This document shows positions 36,892-45,218 of a DNA stretch of 64,000 nucleotides, one piece after another. This stretch comes from Collinsella aerofaciens. Lineage in GTDB: Bacteria; Actinomycetota; Coriobacteriia; Coriobacteriales; Coriobacteriaceae. The DNA lies in assembly GCF_020181355.1 (NCBI RefSeq), contig NZ_CP084004.1, forward strand, positions 1,426,001 to 1,490,000, given 5' to 3'. Under the pieces are notes generated by a model. It made no database searches. It worked only from the letters and a program-made list of their open reading frames with translations, and had not been told where the DNA came from. Each line of letters begins with the position of its first letter. Positions within the stretch are counted from its first letter, which is position 1. Made by a program: the position numbers and the translations under genes.

Positions 36892-38529
36892 GGTTGATTT
36901 CCGATCTCAGCCGAACACATTGAGCAAATAGGCCATTCCCGCAGTTAGCTGAACGCCCCCGCGGCCCCTCCTGGGGTCCGGGGGCGCCGTTTTCCCAGTT
37001 GAAGGAACGGTGGAGATGTGTTTCGATGGGTCCGGTGGCCATGCTCCGCCCTCCGCCCGGCACCTCTTCCCAGACTCAGCCGGACGGCCGGTCCGTCTAT
37101 TCCGTTTTTTCCTTCAGGCTAGGACAGCGGGGCATCGCCCCTCTCTGCGCGCGCCCGCCCTATCAGTCCCGGCGTCAGGTCGAGCTCGCCGAGCGGCACG
37201 TCCTCCACGCCGTAGGCGTCCAGCAGCGCCGCCGCGTCGTCCCCGAGCATCGCCCTGAAGGCGCGGGCGGGCGTCGTGAAGCCGAGCGCGCCGCGGGGCT
37301 CGGAGTTCACGTGCGACATGGCCAGCGCCAGGTCGGCCGGGGAGAGCCGGTCGAACCTGATTCCGGCGCCCTTGGGCAGCAGCTTCCTTATCTCGACGTG
37401 GTTGCGCTCGCAGGCGCCCTTCTGGTCGCTTCGCCCGGGGTCGCAGTAGAACAGCCTCGTCTCGCCCGGCCCCTCGCCGAGCAGCGCCGCGATCGCCGCC
37501 TCGTCGGAGAACTCGGCGCCGTTGTCGGTGAGCACGGCGCGGAAGACCCTGCCCATGCCGTCGGCGCCGAGGACCTCCCTGATATCGCCCAGGGCGTCCG
37601 CGACGCACCCGGCGGTCTTCTCCTCCAGCGGCAGCGCGAGCTGGAGCCTGCTGGGGCGGTGCAGCAGCGTGAGCAGGCAGGCGGAGTCCTCCCGCGCGCC
37701 CTCGACCGTGTCCATCTCCCAGGCCGCGGCGCACGCGTCCTCCCCGAGGGCGAGGAACGCGGCATGCGACCTGCGGGCGGAGTGGCGCGTGGCCGCCCGG
37801 CCGGCGGCGCTCTTCCTCGGCCTGTAGCCGACCTTGCGCCTGAGCTCCATGTTGGTCATGCCGTCGTAGCCCGCCGAGACCCAGCGGTAGATGGTCGACG
37901 GCGACAGGTCCACCGGGCCGCCGTTGCGCGCCGCCATCTGCTCGGGCGAGAGCCCCCGGCGCAGGCAGTCCCTTATCGCCTCCAGCCTGGCCGCCGCGGC
38001 GGGCTCGTCGGCGTCTATCCCGCGCCTGGACGAGACGAGGACCGAGTCGGCGCACAGCTGCGCGGCCCGGGCCTCGTAGAAGACGTGGGGGCGGCGCTTG
38101 CAGCCGATCGCGCGGTACCGGCCGCAGCCGTTGCAGCATCGCGGCCACGCGGCCAGGCGCGGGCAGGCCGCCGACAGGTCGGCGGAGGCGTCCACGCGCT
38201 CGCCGCGCCTGGACTTCGGCGCCGTCACGAACCTGTGCGACGCCACCTCGGCGCTCACCGTCGAGGGCGACCTGCCCAGCTCCCTCGCGATCTCCCTGCA
38301 CGAGGCCCCGCGCTCCAGCATCCTCTGGACCGTGTCCCGCTCGTGCCTCGTGAGCCTTCCGTAGGCCCTCGGGACCGCCCTCGCGGAGCCCCTATTCTTC
38401 TTTCCGGACATGCCGTCCTCCGATCTCCCGGGGCCGGCCGGTCCGGCCCTCAGGGTATCGGGTTCCCACATTCATCCGCACATGTGCGGATGAATGTGGG
38501 AAGTGTTCGGATGAAGTTGATAATCAAGG
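36892..38529 (-). mobile_element. IS30-like insertion sequence, copy 1 (1,638 bp)
   Basis: The element is flanked by the 13-bp direct repeat ATTAACAAATTCG (36879-36891 and 38530-38542). Its ends are imperfect inverted repeats of about 27 bp (left GGTTGATTTCCGATC, right end reading inward CCTTGATTATCAACT, both continuing to CCGAACAC). It carries one transposase gene on the minus strand. It has the same length as, and reads the same as, the copy at 48431-50068. It sits 35 bases upstream of the -35 box of tRNA-Leu. Confidence 0.95.
37119..38411 (-). CDS. IS30-family transposase, copy 1
   Basis: This 430-residue protein has an N-terminal helix-turn-helix of the IS30 type (YGRLTRHERDTVQRMLERGASCREIARELGRSPSTVS in parts), a second HTH region (GLSPEQMAARNGGPVDLSPSTIYRWV in parts) and a DDE integrase core: Asp in WEMDTVEGA, Asp in VLTDNGAEFSD and Glu in DQKGACERNHVEIR. 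The ATG at 38411 follows GGAGG; a longer in-frame start at 38471 overlaps the element end. GC content is clearly higher than in the neighbouring host genes, as expected for acquired DNA. Confidence 0.93.
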   Translation of the reverse strand: MSGKKNRGSARAVPRAYGRLTRHERDTVQRMLERGASCREIARELGRSPSTVSAEVASHRFVTAPKSRRGERVDASADLSAACPRLAAWPRCCNGCGRYRAIGCKRRPHVFYEARAAQLCADSVLVSSRRGIDADEPAAAARLEAIRDCLRRGLSPEQMAARNGGPVDLSPSTIYRWVSAGYDGMTNMELRRKVGYRPRKSAAGRAATRHSARRSHAAFLALGEDACAAAWEMDTVEGAREDSACLLTLLHRPSRLQLALPLEEKTAGCVADALGDIREVLGADGMGRVFRAVLTDNGAEFSDEAAIAALLGEGPGETRLFYCDPGRSDQKGACERNHVEIRKLLPKGAGIRFDRLSPADLALAMSHVNSEPRGALGFTTPARAFRAMLGDDAAALLDAYGVEDVPLGELDLTPGLIGRARAERGDAPLS

Positions 38530-38543
38530 ATTAACAAATTCGT

Positions 38544-38594
38544 AAACTTTTTTGAAAAAAGTGCTTGCACAGTTCTCGAATCATAGGTTATTAT
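38544..38594 (+). promoter_or_regulatory. Promoter of tRNA-Leu with A/T-rich upstream element
   Basis: TTTTTTGAAAAAAGTGC is followed directly by -35 TTGCAC (38565-38570) and -10 TATTAT (38589-38594, 18-base spacer). The same upstream motif precedes the other two tRNA units in the window. Confidence 0.75.
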
Positions 38595-38651
38595 CTTCCT
38601 CGTTGAACGCGCGGGTCCAACAAAACGAACCGTGAGTCAACAACATAGCAT

Positions 38652-38741
38652 GTCGGAGTGGCGGAATTGGCAGACGCGCTAGCTTGAGGTGCTAGTGACC
38701 GCTTTTTGGTCATGCGGGTTCAAGTCCCGCCTCCGACACCA
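38652..38741 (+). tRNA. tRNA-Leu (GAG)
   Basis: Acceptor arms GTCGGAG and CTCCGAC pair fully; anticodon loop TTGAGGT between CTAGC and GCTAG gives anticodon GAG; there is a long variable arm (class II) and a T-loop GGTTCAAGTCC. CCA is encoded (38739-38741). Confidence 0.97.
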
Positions 38742-38752
38742 TCGCATTTGAG

Positions 38753-38775
38753 AAGCCTCTTCGGAGGCTTTTTTG
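38753..38775 (+). terminator. Terminator of tRNA-Leu
   Basis: AAGCCTC-TTCG-GAGGCTT followed by TTTTTG. Confidence 0.93.
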
Positions 38776-38800
38776 TTACCGATAGACGGTGGGGTCCACG

Positions 38801-41146
38801 ATGGAAACGCTTGAACGCAACGAGTGGGCAGACGTTGCCCAACTAGTCGAGATCACGAGCGATGCTGTCATCATCTGCGAGCTCGACGGAACCATTCTGC
38901 ATGTGAATAATCGCTTACTTGGGTTGATGTGCGAGGAACGCGCCGATGTCATCGGTGGAGATGTTAAAGACGTCCTGTACTCGTCCGCTTTTGAACGTGC
39001 GACGGAACATCGTCTGCCATTTGAAACTGATGGCTTCGAGAACGAACTGATGCTCAAGCTGAGTGACGGCTCTTTTATCCCCGTCTTGGTTCGCGCGGGC
39101 TCCGTAACGCCTCCACGCATCTTTGGGCGCCGCGCACCACGTGTCCTAGTGGCGCTTCACAGTATCGAGGAACAGTATTCTCACGACCGTCAACTTAAGC
39201 GTGCGTTATCGGAGCTTAGAGTTGCGAACAAGCGTCTCTCTGGCACTCTCTCGGTCATTATGAGTACCGTGGGCTCCGATGAGCTGCCCAGCCTACTTGA
39301 TACCGTTTTGAACCAGCTTGTAGGAACGCTCGATGCTTCGGGTGCCGCTATCTATTTTTCTGAGAGCGGCGGTTTTAAACTTCGCGGTGTTTCCAAGGAG
39401 CTGTACGACAGCTACCTGCCTGAGTTTTTGCCGTATGGCGCTGGCATTCCGACGTATGTTCTTCGTGAGTCGCGTGCCTGTCGCTTGTCGATTCAACAGG
39501 ACCTTGAGGGTGATAAGGCCGCCTCCGGTATGTTCATGGACCTGGACAATCGTTCTAAGCACCTGTTGCGCATGCAGGATATGCCTCCGTACCGCAGCGA
39601 GATCTGTCTTCCCGTTTTTTACGGTACGCAGATTCTTGGCGTGCTGGAAGTTGGTTGGAAACGCCCCCAGGCACCGCTCGCCTATGACGTTAATGTGCTC
39701 GAGGTCATTTGCGATTACCTGTCTATCCAGCTGGTCGGCATGGCATCGAGCCTTCGCTCCCGTCGCACGGCCGAGCTTGGCCGCTCGCTCAATGTCTTGC
39801 GTGATGAGTTGTTTACCTTTCTAGACGATTCCGCCGCGGCTACCCAGGCGGTATCGTCCGAGATCTGCAATATGCTTAACTGCCATTTTTGCCCTGTTGA
39901 GTATGACGCCAGTCTGGATTCCTACGTCATAGATTTTGAAGGTGGCAGTCGCGTTGCTTTGCCGGACGATCCCGAGAAGCTTTTCTTTTCCACGACGGCG
40001 CCAGCGGCACGTCTGGGGGCTGGCCCTGATGGCTTTGAGGCATCTGTTTTGGGCGGTACGAGTGCCGAGGACCTTAAACACGTCCGTATAACTCGCGTTG
40101 ACGAATCGATGCCTATGGGAGGCTGGCTTAGGGCGCATGGTCTGCCTTGTCAAGGTCTCTACGTCGACTCCGGCATCGAGGCGGGGCGACCACGCTCTAA
40201 AGGTGATGGCAAGCACAGTAACGACGCAATTGTTCCTGCTTCTGTTGCGAAGAGCCCGACGACGCGCGCGCTGCTGCTTCGTGATGGTAGCCAAGAGCCG
40301 ATTGATGATCTTGAATATGACTACTTGGTGCACTTGGCGCATGACTTTGAACTGATCTACGAAGGCGAATCTCAAAAGCGCGAGGAGCGCCATATCGCTC
40401 AGACCCTTCAGATCGGCATGAGAAATTCCCTGGGGGATGTTCCGGGTATCGCAACCGATTCGGTGTACCTGTCAGCCACGAACTCGGCGTTGGTCGGCGG
40501 CGATTTCTATACGCTCATCCGTCTTCCCGACGACTGCGCCGTCATGATTCTGGGTGATGTGTCTGGCAAAGGCATTGAGGCCGCATCGATGTCCGCGCTC
40601 GTCAAGACGGCCCTGACGGCATATGCGTGGGAGGGCGCTGGACCGGCCCGCATGGCACGCTCTCTTAACAGTATGCTCATGGGCTTTTCGAGGGTCGAGA
40701 CGTTCGTGACGGCCTTTATCGCCAAGATTGACCTTAAAGCCGGACGCGCAACGTATTGTTCGGCGGGCCATCCTCCGACCATGGTCATTAGGCCAGAGTC
40801 GATGCCGCTGGGTGGCGGCGAGGCCCGTGGGGGAGAGGTCGAGCTGCTTGGATGCCAATCGGGCGTAATCGGTGCCTTTGAGAGCATGGTGTACGAGACA
40901 GGCGTGTTTACGTTCGCTCCTGGCGACATGCTCTTCATGTATACGGACGGAACGATTGAGGCCCGCGACCGCACCGGAGCGTTCTTTGGTGAGCAGCGCC
41001 TTCGTGACCTTCTGCTTTCTGTTTCGGGGGAGGGCGTGTCGGGCATTTGCGGCAAGGTCTTGGGCGAGCTTGACCGATTTACCGAATCGGCGCTGGACGA
41101 TGACATTGCATTGGTGTCCCTTGAGTTTTTACGGGGTCGTTCATAG
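38801..41146 (+). CDS. PAS-GAF-PP2C (RsbU/SpoIIE-type) serine phosphatase
   Basis: The 781-residue cytosolic protein has an N-terminal PAS domain (residues about 12-120: EITSDAVIICELDGTILHVNN), a short coiled linker, a GAF-like sensor (about 155-320: LPSLLDTVLNQLVGTLDASGAAIYF), a less clear middle part, and a C-terminal PP2C/SpoIIE phosphatase (about 540-780) with the metal-binding GGDFYTLIRL (Asp568), ILGDVSGKGIEAASMSALVKTAL and MYTDGTIEARD. Such phosphatases dephosphorylate STAS-domain anti-anti-sigma proteins. The next gene encodes a STAS-kinase fusion, its likely substrate. No membrane segments are seen. I chose ATG 38801 over GTG 38789; the ribosome site is GGTGGGG. Confidence 0.88.
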   Translation: METLERNEWADVAQLVEITSDAVIICELDGTILHVNNRLLGLMCEERADVIGGDVKDVLYSSAFERATEHRLPFETDGFENELMLKLSDGSFIPVLVRAGSVTPPRIFGRRAPRVLVALHSIEEQYSHDRQLKRALSELRVANKRLSGTLSVIMSTVGSDELPSLLDTVLNQLVGTLDASGAAIYFSESGGFKLRGVSKELYDSYLPEFLPYGAGIPTYVLRESRACRLSIQQDLEGDKAASGMFMDLDNRSKHLLRMQDMPPYRSEICLPVFYGTQILGVLEVGWKRPQAPLAYDVNVLEVICDYLSIQLVGMASSLRSRRTAELGRSLNVLRDELFTFLDDSAAATQAVSSEICNMLNCHFCPVEYDASLDSYVIDFEGGSRVALPDDPEKLFFSTTAPAARLGAGPDGFEASVLGGTSAEDLKHVRITRVDESMPMGGWLRAHGLPCQGLYVDSGIEAGRPRSKGDGKHSNDAIVPASVAKSPTTRALLLRDGSQEPIDDLEYDYLVHLAHDFELIYEGESQKREERHIAQTLQIGMRNSLGDVPGIATDSVYLSATNSALVGGDFYTLIRLPDDCAVMILGDVSGKGIEAASMSALVKTALTAYAWEGAGPARMARSLNSMLMGFSRVETFVTAFIAKIDLKAGRATYCSAGHPPTMVIRPESMPLGGGEARGGEVELLGCQSGVIGAFESMVYETGVFTFAPGDMLFMYTDGTIEARDRTGAFFGEQRLRDLLLSVSGEGVSGICGKVLGELDRFTESALDDDIALVSLEFLRGRS

Positions 41147-41224
41147 ACGACGCTGGGCGGGCTGAGTCCGTACGGTTGGGGAAACGAATGCATCGAGTGG
41201 GCTTTTTTGGGGAACCATGGTCGT

Positions 41225-41971
41225 ATGAATGAGTGGAATGACATAGCGGTTTTGACGCCACCAGGCGATATCGACATCGCCACGGTGCCTGCGCTGCGTC
41301 GGCGGTTGGATGCCTTGATTGGCCGCGGCGTGCGTCGTGTCGTCATCAACTGTCAGACTGTTAGCTTTATCGATTCGACGGGCTTGGCATTCCTGCTTAC
41401 GCGCGCTCGTGAGCTCATGAGGCGAGAAGGCCTGCTTTCGCTCGTCAATGCATCAGGTGAAGTTGTTCGCTTTTTGAAGATTGCTCGTCTTGTCGATATC
41501 CTTCATGTCGCGGGGCCGGCACGGGAGTCTATTCCCGCTATTCCGGTGGGGGAGCTGCCTCGCTGGAGTAAGAGTGTCGAGGTCCGTCAGGGTATCGAGA
41601 ATCTTCCATACTACCGACATCGCATCGCCGAACTCCTTGAATCGCTTCCGTTGCGCCGTGACGAGCGCTACGATGTCGCATTGGCATCGGGGGAGGCGCT
41701 GGGTAATGCCTATGACCATGCGGGCGGTATCGGGTGCGTCCTGACGGTTCAGGCCTATGGCGATCGCGTTGTGGTTGAGGTGCTTGATCGAGGTGCCGGC
41801 TATTCTATCGATGAAACGAGCGATCCGGTCGCATCTGAGGAACGCGGCCGTGGTATCAAGCTTATGCGTATGCTCGTCGATAACGTGGAGGTTGCTCGTC
41901 GTACGGACGGCGCCGGCACGCGCGTGCAGATGGTGAAGCTGTTTAGCGGAGCGCTGGAATCGTGCGCCTAG
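41225..41971 (+). CDS. Fusion of STAS (anti-sigma antagonist) and HATPase (RsbW-like kinase) domains
   Basis: In 248 residues this protein joins a STAS domain (about 5-100) with the phosphorylatable Ser51 in FIDSTGLAFL, and a HATPase_c_2 kinase domain (about 125-245) with the N-box GEALGNAYDHAG and G-boxes LDRGAGYS and ERGRGIKLMRML. These are normally separate antagonists, RsbV-like and RsbW-like. In partner switching the kinase phosphorylates the STAS serine and the PP2C phosphatase reverses this; here kinase and substrate may act in cis or the fusion may control an unlinked target. No sigma factor is encoded nearby. ATG 41225 is preceded by GGGGAA at about 10 bases; TTG 41207 is an alternative. 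Confidence 0.85.
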   Translation: MNEWNDIAVLTPPGDIDIATVPALRRRLDALIGRGVRRVVINCQTVSFIDSTGLAFLLTRARELMRREGLLSLVNASGEVVRFLKIARLVDILHVAGPARESIPAIPVGELPRWSKSVEVRQGIENLPYYRHRIAELLESLPLRRDERYDVALASGEALGNAYDHAGGIGCVLTVQAYGDRVVVEVLDRGAGYSIDETSDPVASEERGRGIKLMRMLVDNVEVARRTDGAGTRVQMVKLFSGALESCA

Positions 41972-42016
41972 CCAATCGCTTTAGCGCGTTTGGCTATTAA
42001 GAACATGCGGCAGACA

Positions 42017-42064
42017 AGTTTTTTGAAAAAAGTACTTGCGTCTTTTGGACAACTCGCGTAAATT
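42017..42064 (+). promoter_or_regulatory. Promoter of the tRNA-Gly/Cys/Gly cluster
   Basis: AGTTTTTTGAAAAAAGTAC precedes -35 TTGCGT (42036-42041) and -10 TAAATT (42059-42064) at a 17-base spacer. Confidence 0.75.
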
Positions 42065-42076
42065 AATAACCCGCAA

Positions 42077-42152
42077 GCGGACATGGCTCAGTTGGTAGAG
42101 CACAACCTTGCCAAGGTTGGGGTCGCGGGTTCGAGCCCCGTTGTCCGCTCCA
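42077..42152 (+). tRNA. tRNA-Gly (GCC), copy 1
   Basis: Acceptor GCGGACA pairs with TGTCCGC; anticodon loop TTGCCAA gives GCC; T-arm GCGGGTTCGAGCCCCGT; CCA encoded at 42150-42152. Identical to the copies at 42303 and 44432. Confidence 0.97.
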
Positions 42153-42162
42153 TTGCATTTCC

Positions 42163-42185
42163 GGACCGTTTAGGCGGTCCTTTTT
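42163..42185 (+). terminator. Stem-loop between tRNA-Gly and tRNA-Cys
   Basis: GGACCG/CGGTCC with TTTTT reaches to 1 base before the tRNA-Cys gene. It has terminator form, but no separate promoter is seen for tRNA-Cys, so read-through or a processing role is likely. Confidence 0.7.
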
Positions 42186-42186
42186 C

Positions 42187-42260
42187 GGCGAAGTGGCCAA
42201 GTGGTAAGGCAGAGGCCTGCAAAGCCTTTACCCCCGGTTCGAATCCGGGCTTCGCCTCCA
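42187..42260 (+). tRNA. tRNA-Cys (GCA)
   Basis: Acceptor GGCGAAG pairs with CTTCGCC; anticodon loop CTGCAAA between GAGGC and GCCTT gives GCA; CCA encoded at 42258-42260. Confidence 0.97.
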
Positions 42261-42269
42261 GGCAACATC

Positions 42270-42296
42270 CGGGCGCTCCGGCGCCCGTTTTGTTTT
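42270..42296 (+). terminator. Stem-loop after tRNA-Cys
   Basis: CGGGCGC-TCCG-GCGCCCG followed by TTTTGTTTT. Confidence 0.85.
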
Positions 42297-42302
42297 ACAT
42301 AT

Positions 42303-42378
42303 GCGGACATGGCTCAGTTGGTAGAGCACAACCTTGCCAAGGTTGGGGTCGCGGGTTCGAGCCCCGTTGTCCGCTCCA
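42303..42378 (+). tRNA. tRNA-Gly (GCC), copy 2
   Basis: Identical in sequence to copy 1, with encoded CCA (42376-42378). Confidence 0.97.
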
Positions 42379-42386
42379 AACGCAGC

Positions 42387-42418
42387 AGCCCGACTACCAC
42401 GGTAGCCGGGCTTTTTTG
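42387..42418 (+). terminator. Terminator of the tRNA-Gly/Cys/Gly cluster
   Basis: AGCCCGACTACC pairs with GGTAGCCGGGCT (one mismatched pair), followed by TTTTTT. Confidence 0.9.
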
Positions 42419-42556
42419 TACCCATCGCCTGGGCTCGAACCCGAGAGGGAGCGAGCGTTTTGGGGCGTGGCTGTGGCGTTGTTTGCCTCGAATGACAGCT
42501 TTGGGCGTATCATCGTGGGCATCTCGCAAAACCTCGTTGCAAGGGAGGCTCACCCC

Positions 42557-44290
42557 ATGGCTGCAGAAAAGTCCTCTTCGCGCTCATGGATGTCCGATGC
42601 CGCGATCTATCAGATCTACCCGCGTTCGTTTAAGGATTCGACCGGTTCGGGTCTGGGCGATATCGCGGGCATTACCCAGCAGATGGACTATCTTGAGCGG
42701 CTGGGCATCGAGGCCATCTGGCTGAGCCCGTTTTACCCTTCGCCTCTTGTCGATGGCGGCTATGATGTGGCGGACTACTGCGATGTCGACCCACGTCTCG
42801 GCTCGCTTGACGACTTCGATGACATGATCGCTGCGGCTCACGCGCGCGGCATCAAGGTCATCGTCGATATCGTGCCCAACCATTCATCCAACCAGCACCC
42901 CTGGTTCAAAGCCGCTCTTGCCGCCGGCCCCGGATCGCCCGAGCGCGCCCGTTATATCTTCCGCGATGGTCGCGGCGAGCATGGCGAGCTGCCTCCCACC
43001 AATTGGAATGCCAACTTTGGCGGCCCCGCCTGGACGCGTGTTGCGGACGGTCAATGGTATCTACACATGTTTACGCCCGAGCAGCCGGACTTTGACTGGT
43101 CATGCCCCGAGGTTCACGCGTTCTTTTGCGACGTCCTGGCGTTTTGGAGCGATCGAGGCGTCGATGGCTTTCGCATCGATGTGGCGCACGGTCTCGCCAA
43201 GGATCTCGACCGCGATGACCTCGACCGGTGGCATCTCGCCGAGGGCGATGACACGGTTGACGACGGCACCCATCCGCTGTGGGACCGCAACGAGGTCCAC
43301 GAGATCTATCGCGAGTGGCGCCGCGTGTTCGACCGCTATAATCCGCCGCGCAGCGCCGTTGCCGAGGCGTGGGTGCTGCCTGAGCGCCAGTATCTCTATG
43401 CGCGTCCCAGCGAGCTTGGCCAGACATTCAACTTTGAGTTTGCCAAGGCCACTTGGACCTATGATGACATGCACGCTGCAATCGAGGAGGGCTTGAAGGC
43501 AGCTATCGAATCCGATTCCGCCTCGACCTGGGTACTCTCCAACCACGACGTGCCGCGCGTGGCGACGCGCTATGCCCTGCCGCAAATCAAGGCGACGCGC
43601 TACCACCAGATTGCGCTCGACTGGCTCTTACGCGACGGGTCGTCTTATGACGAGGACCGTGAACTCGGCGAGCGCCGCGCGCGGGCGGCCCTTTTGCTTG
43701 AACTGGCGCTTCCGGGCTCGGCATACGTGTATCAGGGTGAGGAGCTCGGTCTTTTTGAGGTGGCTGATATCCCGTGGACTGCACTCGAAGATCCCAGTGC
43801 AACCAATACGCGCGGACCGAAGCGCGAGAAGGGGCGCGACGGCTGTCGTGTGCCCCTGCCGTGGGTAGCGGCGGACGATCCCGCGCAGGGCGGATCGTTT
43901 GGGTTTTCGCCGGCGGACGCTGATGCGGCGCCCCATCTGCCGCAGCCTGCATGGTTTTCCGATTATGCTGCCGATAGGGAAGAAACGGACCCGACATCGA
44001 TGCTTGCGCTCTATCGTGACGCCCTCTGGCTGCGGCGCAAGCTGCGCGGGTGCGCCAACGATCTTGCGTGGCTCGATCTTGACGGGCGCACCGGTCTTGC
44101 GGATGGTGCCGAGGGCGCTGAGGGCGGCGTCATCGCCTATCGCCGCGATAACGGCTGGGCGTGCGTGACGAACTTCGGTGCAGCACCCGTGGAGCTGCCG
44201 GCGGGCAGGGTCCTGCTCACCTCATCAGCGCTTGCAGACGGCAGACTCGCGCAGGACAGCTCTGCCTGGATCATGCTCGGTGAGATGTAA
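42557..44290 (+). CDS. GH13 alpha-glucosidase / oligo-1,6-glucosidase-like enzyme
   Basis: The 577-residue enzyme of glycoside hydrolase family 13 has IYQIYPRSFKDS, GIEAIWLSPFYPSP, DIVPNHSS, the nucleophile Asp208 in GFRIDVAHG, the acid/base Glu270 in AEAW and the third acid Asp331 in NHDVPR. The family cleaves alpha-glucosidic bonds in malto- or isomalto-oligosaccharides or sucrose; exact specificity is not fixed by sequence alone. There is no signal peptide, so it acts inside the cell. ATG 42557 follows AAGGGAGG. The reading frame stays open upstream across the tRNA genes, but this extension is not protein-coding. Confidence 0.92.
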   Translation: MAAEKSSSRSWMSDAAIYQIYPRSFKDSTGSGLGDIAGITQQMDYLERLGIEAIWLSPFYPSPLVDGGYDVADYCDVDPRLGSLDDFDDMIAAAHARGIKVIVDIVPNHSSNQHPWFKAALAAGPGSPERARYIFRDGRGEHGELPPTNWNANFGGPAWTRVADGQWYLHMFTPEQPDFDWSCPEVHAFFCDVLAFWSDRGVDGFRIDVAHGLAKDLDRDDLDRWHLAEGDDTVDDGTHPLWDRNEVHEIYREWRRVFDRYNPPRSAVAEAWVLPERQYLYARPSELGQTFNFEFAKATWTYDDMHAAIEEGLKAAIESDSASTWVLSNHDVPRVATRYALPQIKATRYHQIALDWLLRDGSSYDEDRELGERRARAALLLELALPGSAYVYQGEELGLFEVADIPWTALEDPSATNTRGPKREKGRDGCRVPLPWVAADDPAQGGSFGFSPADADAAPHLPQPAWFSDYAADREETDPTSMLALYRDALWLRRKLRGCANDLAWLDLDGRTGLADGAEGAEGGVIAYRRDNGWACVTNFGAAPVELPAGRVLLTSSALADGRLAQDSSAWIMLGEM

Positions 44291-44374
44291 GGGCCTCTTG
44301 CGGCGAGTTTGCGTTTGCCTGCGCCTTCCGTGGTGGCTGATGTCTTCGCGAGGTTCGCGAGGGCGTCGCAAAAC

Positions 44375-44419
44375 TTTTCAAAAAAAGTTCTTGCATAGGA
44401 TGCGGGCATCACGTAAGAT
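44375..44419 (+). promoter_or_regulatory. Promoter of the tRNA-Gly/Val pair
   Basis: CTTTTCAAAAAAAGTTC precedes -35 TTGCAT (44391-44396) and -10 TAAGAT (44414-44419) at a 17-base spacer. Confidence 0.75.
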
Positions 44420-44431
44420 TAATCCTCGTAA

Positions 44432-44507
44432 GCGGACATGGCTCAGTTGGTAGAGCACAACCTTGCCAAGGTTGGGGTCGCGGGTTCGAGCCCCGTTGTC
44501 CGCTCCA
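44432..44507 (+). tRNA. tRNA-Gly (GCC), copy 3
   Basis: Identical to the copies at 42077 and 42303; CCA encoded at 44505-44507. Confidence 0.97.
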
Positions 44508-44510
44508 TTT

Positions 44511-44585
44511 GGGCGTTTAGCTCAGGGGGAGAGCGCTTCCCTGACACGGAAGAGGTCAGAAGTTCAAATCTTCTAACGCCCACCA
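44511..44585 (+). tRNA. tRNA-Val (GAC)
   Basis: Acceptor GGGCGTT pairs with AACGCCC; anticodon stem CTTCC/GGAAG with loop CTGACAC gives GAC; CCA encoded at 44583-44585. It is 3 bases from tRNA-Gly copy 3, so the two are one transcript. Confidence 0.97.
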
Positions 44586-44593
44586 AATGTTCG

Positions 44594-44632
44594 CAGCTCA
44601 GAGGCTATGTCCTCTGGGCTGTTTTGTTTTTT
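44594..44632 (+). terminator. Terminator of the tRNA-Gly/Val pair
   Basis: CAGCTCAGAGG pairs with CCTCTGGGCTG, followed by TTTTGTTTTTT. Confidence 0.9.
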
Positions 44633-45218
44633 GCCACCAAGCGCGCCGCCAAATAAGTCATCAAATATTGATCCAAGGTCCGTACGCGATGGTCTTTGTA
44701 TCCCGTAGGGGTGCCGGCAGATTGCATGTGTCCTGGCCCATCATGACCGCAACATGTTGGTCAAGCATAATCTTTTGGATTCTTTTGGCGTGAGCGGCTT
44801 GGTTTTGGTGCTATTTGGCGGCGGCACGGTTGAGGGGGTTTCAAAACTGCTGTGCAGGTAGTTGGGTTGATAACGTTTTAGCAGTCTGCCAAGAGGCTTT
44901 CATTTATAATGCGTCTGCAAATTGACCAATTGCTTTGACCTGCTAAAACACTATATGTTGTGTTTGACCTAAAAAAAGAATACAGGATATAGATGCCTCT
45001 TTGTCGTATGATAGATGGCGGACGGAGAACGAGGACCTTATTCGCCCCATTTGGATGGATCTTTGAGCCCCTTGATTGGCTGCGAGGATTGTCCGCATGA
45101 GGGCCTATGGTTATCGAAAACACAGATTGCGCGACGGCGCCGCAAGACAGGGTAAGCCCTGCCGGGCATCGTTTGGCTCTGAAGCGCAATGAGGCTACGA
45201 TGCGAAAGAGGCAAGAGG
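44633..45218 (+). promoter_or_regulatory. 586-bp control region and leader of nrdD, with an NrdR box
   Basis: No gene is supported here. ACACTATATGTTGTGT (44948-44963) matches the NrdR-box consensus acaCwAtATaTwGtgt at all but one position. A promoter TTGACC (44964-44969) with TATAGA (44988-44993, 18-base spacer) follows it, and a degenerate second box ACAGGATATAGATGCC (44982-44997) overlaps the -10. The leader to the nrdD start is over 200 bases. I see no known riboswitch consensus in it. Confidence 0.65.

Noticed and set aside
36999-38534. Long plus-strand open frame across the IS element (and the same in copy 2)
   Set aside because: It lies opposite the transposase, is Arg/Gly/Ala-rich without domains, and has no ribosome site suited to its start.
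42083-42556. Open frame that would extend the GH13 protein N-terminally by 158 residues
   Set aside because: It runs through two tRNA-Gly genes and a tRNA-Cys gene and their terminators. A good ribosome site and the family N-terminus place the start at 42557.
44587-44793. Small open frame after tRNA-Val
   Set aside because: It starts inside the tRNA terminator, has no ribosome site and a product without recognisable features.
44994-45218. Cobalamin riboswitch in the nrdD leader
   Set aside because: No B12-box sequence was seen, and class III reductases do not need cobalamin.
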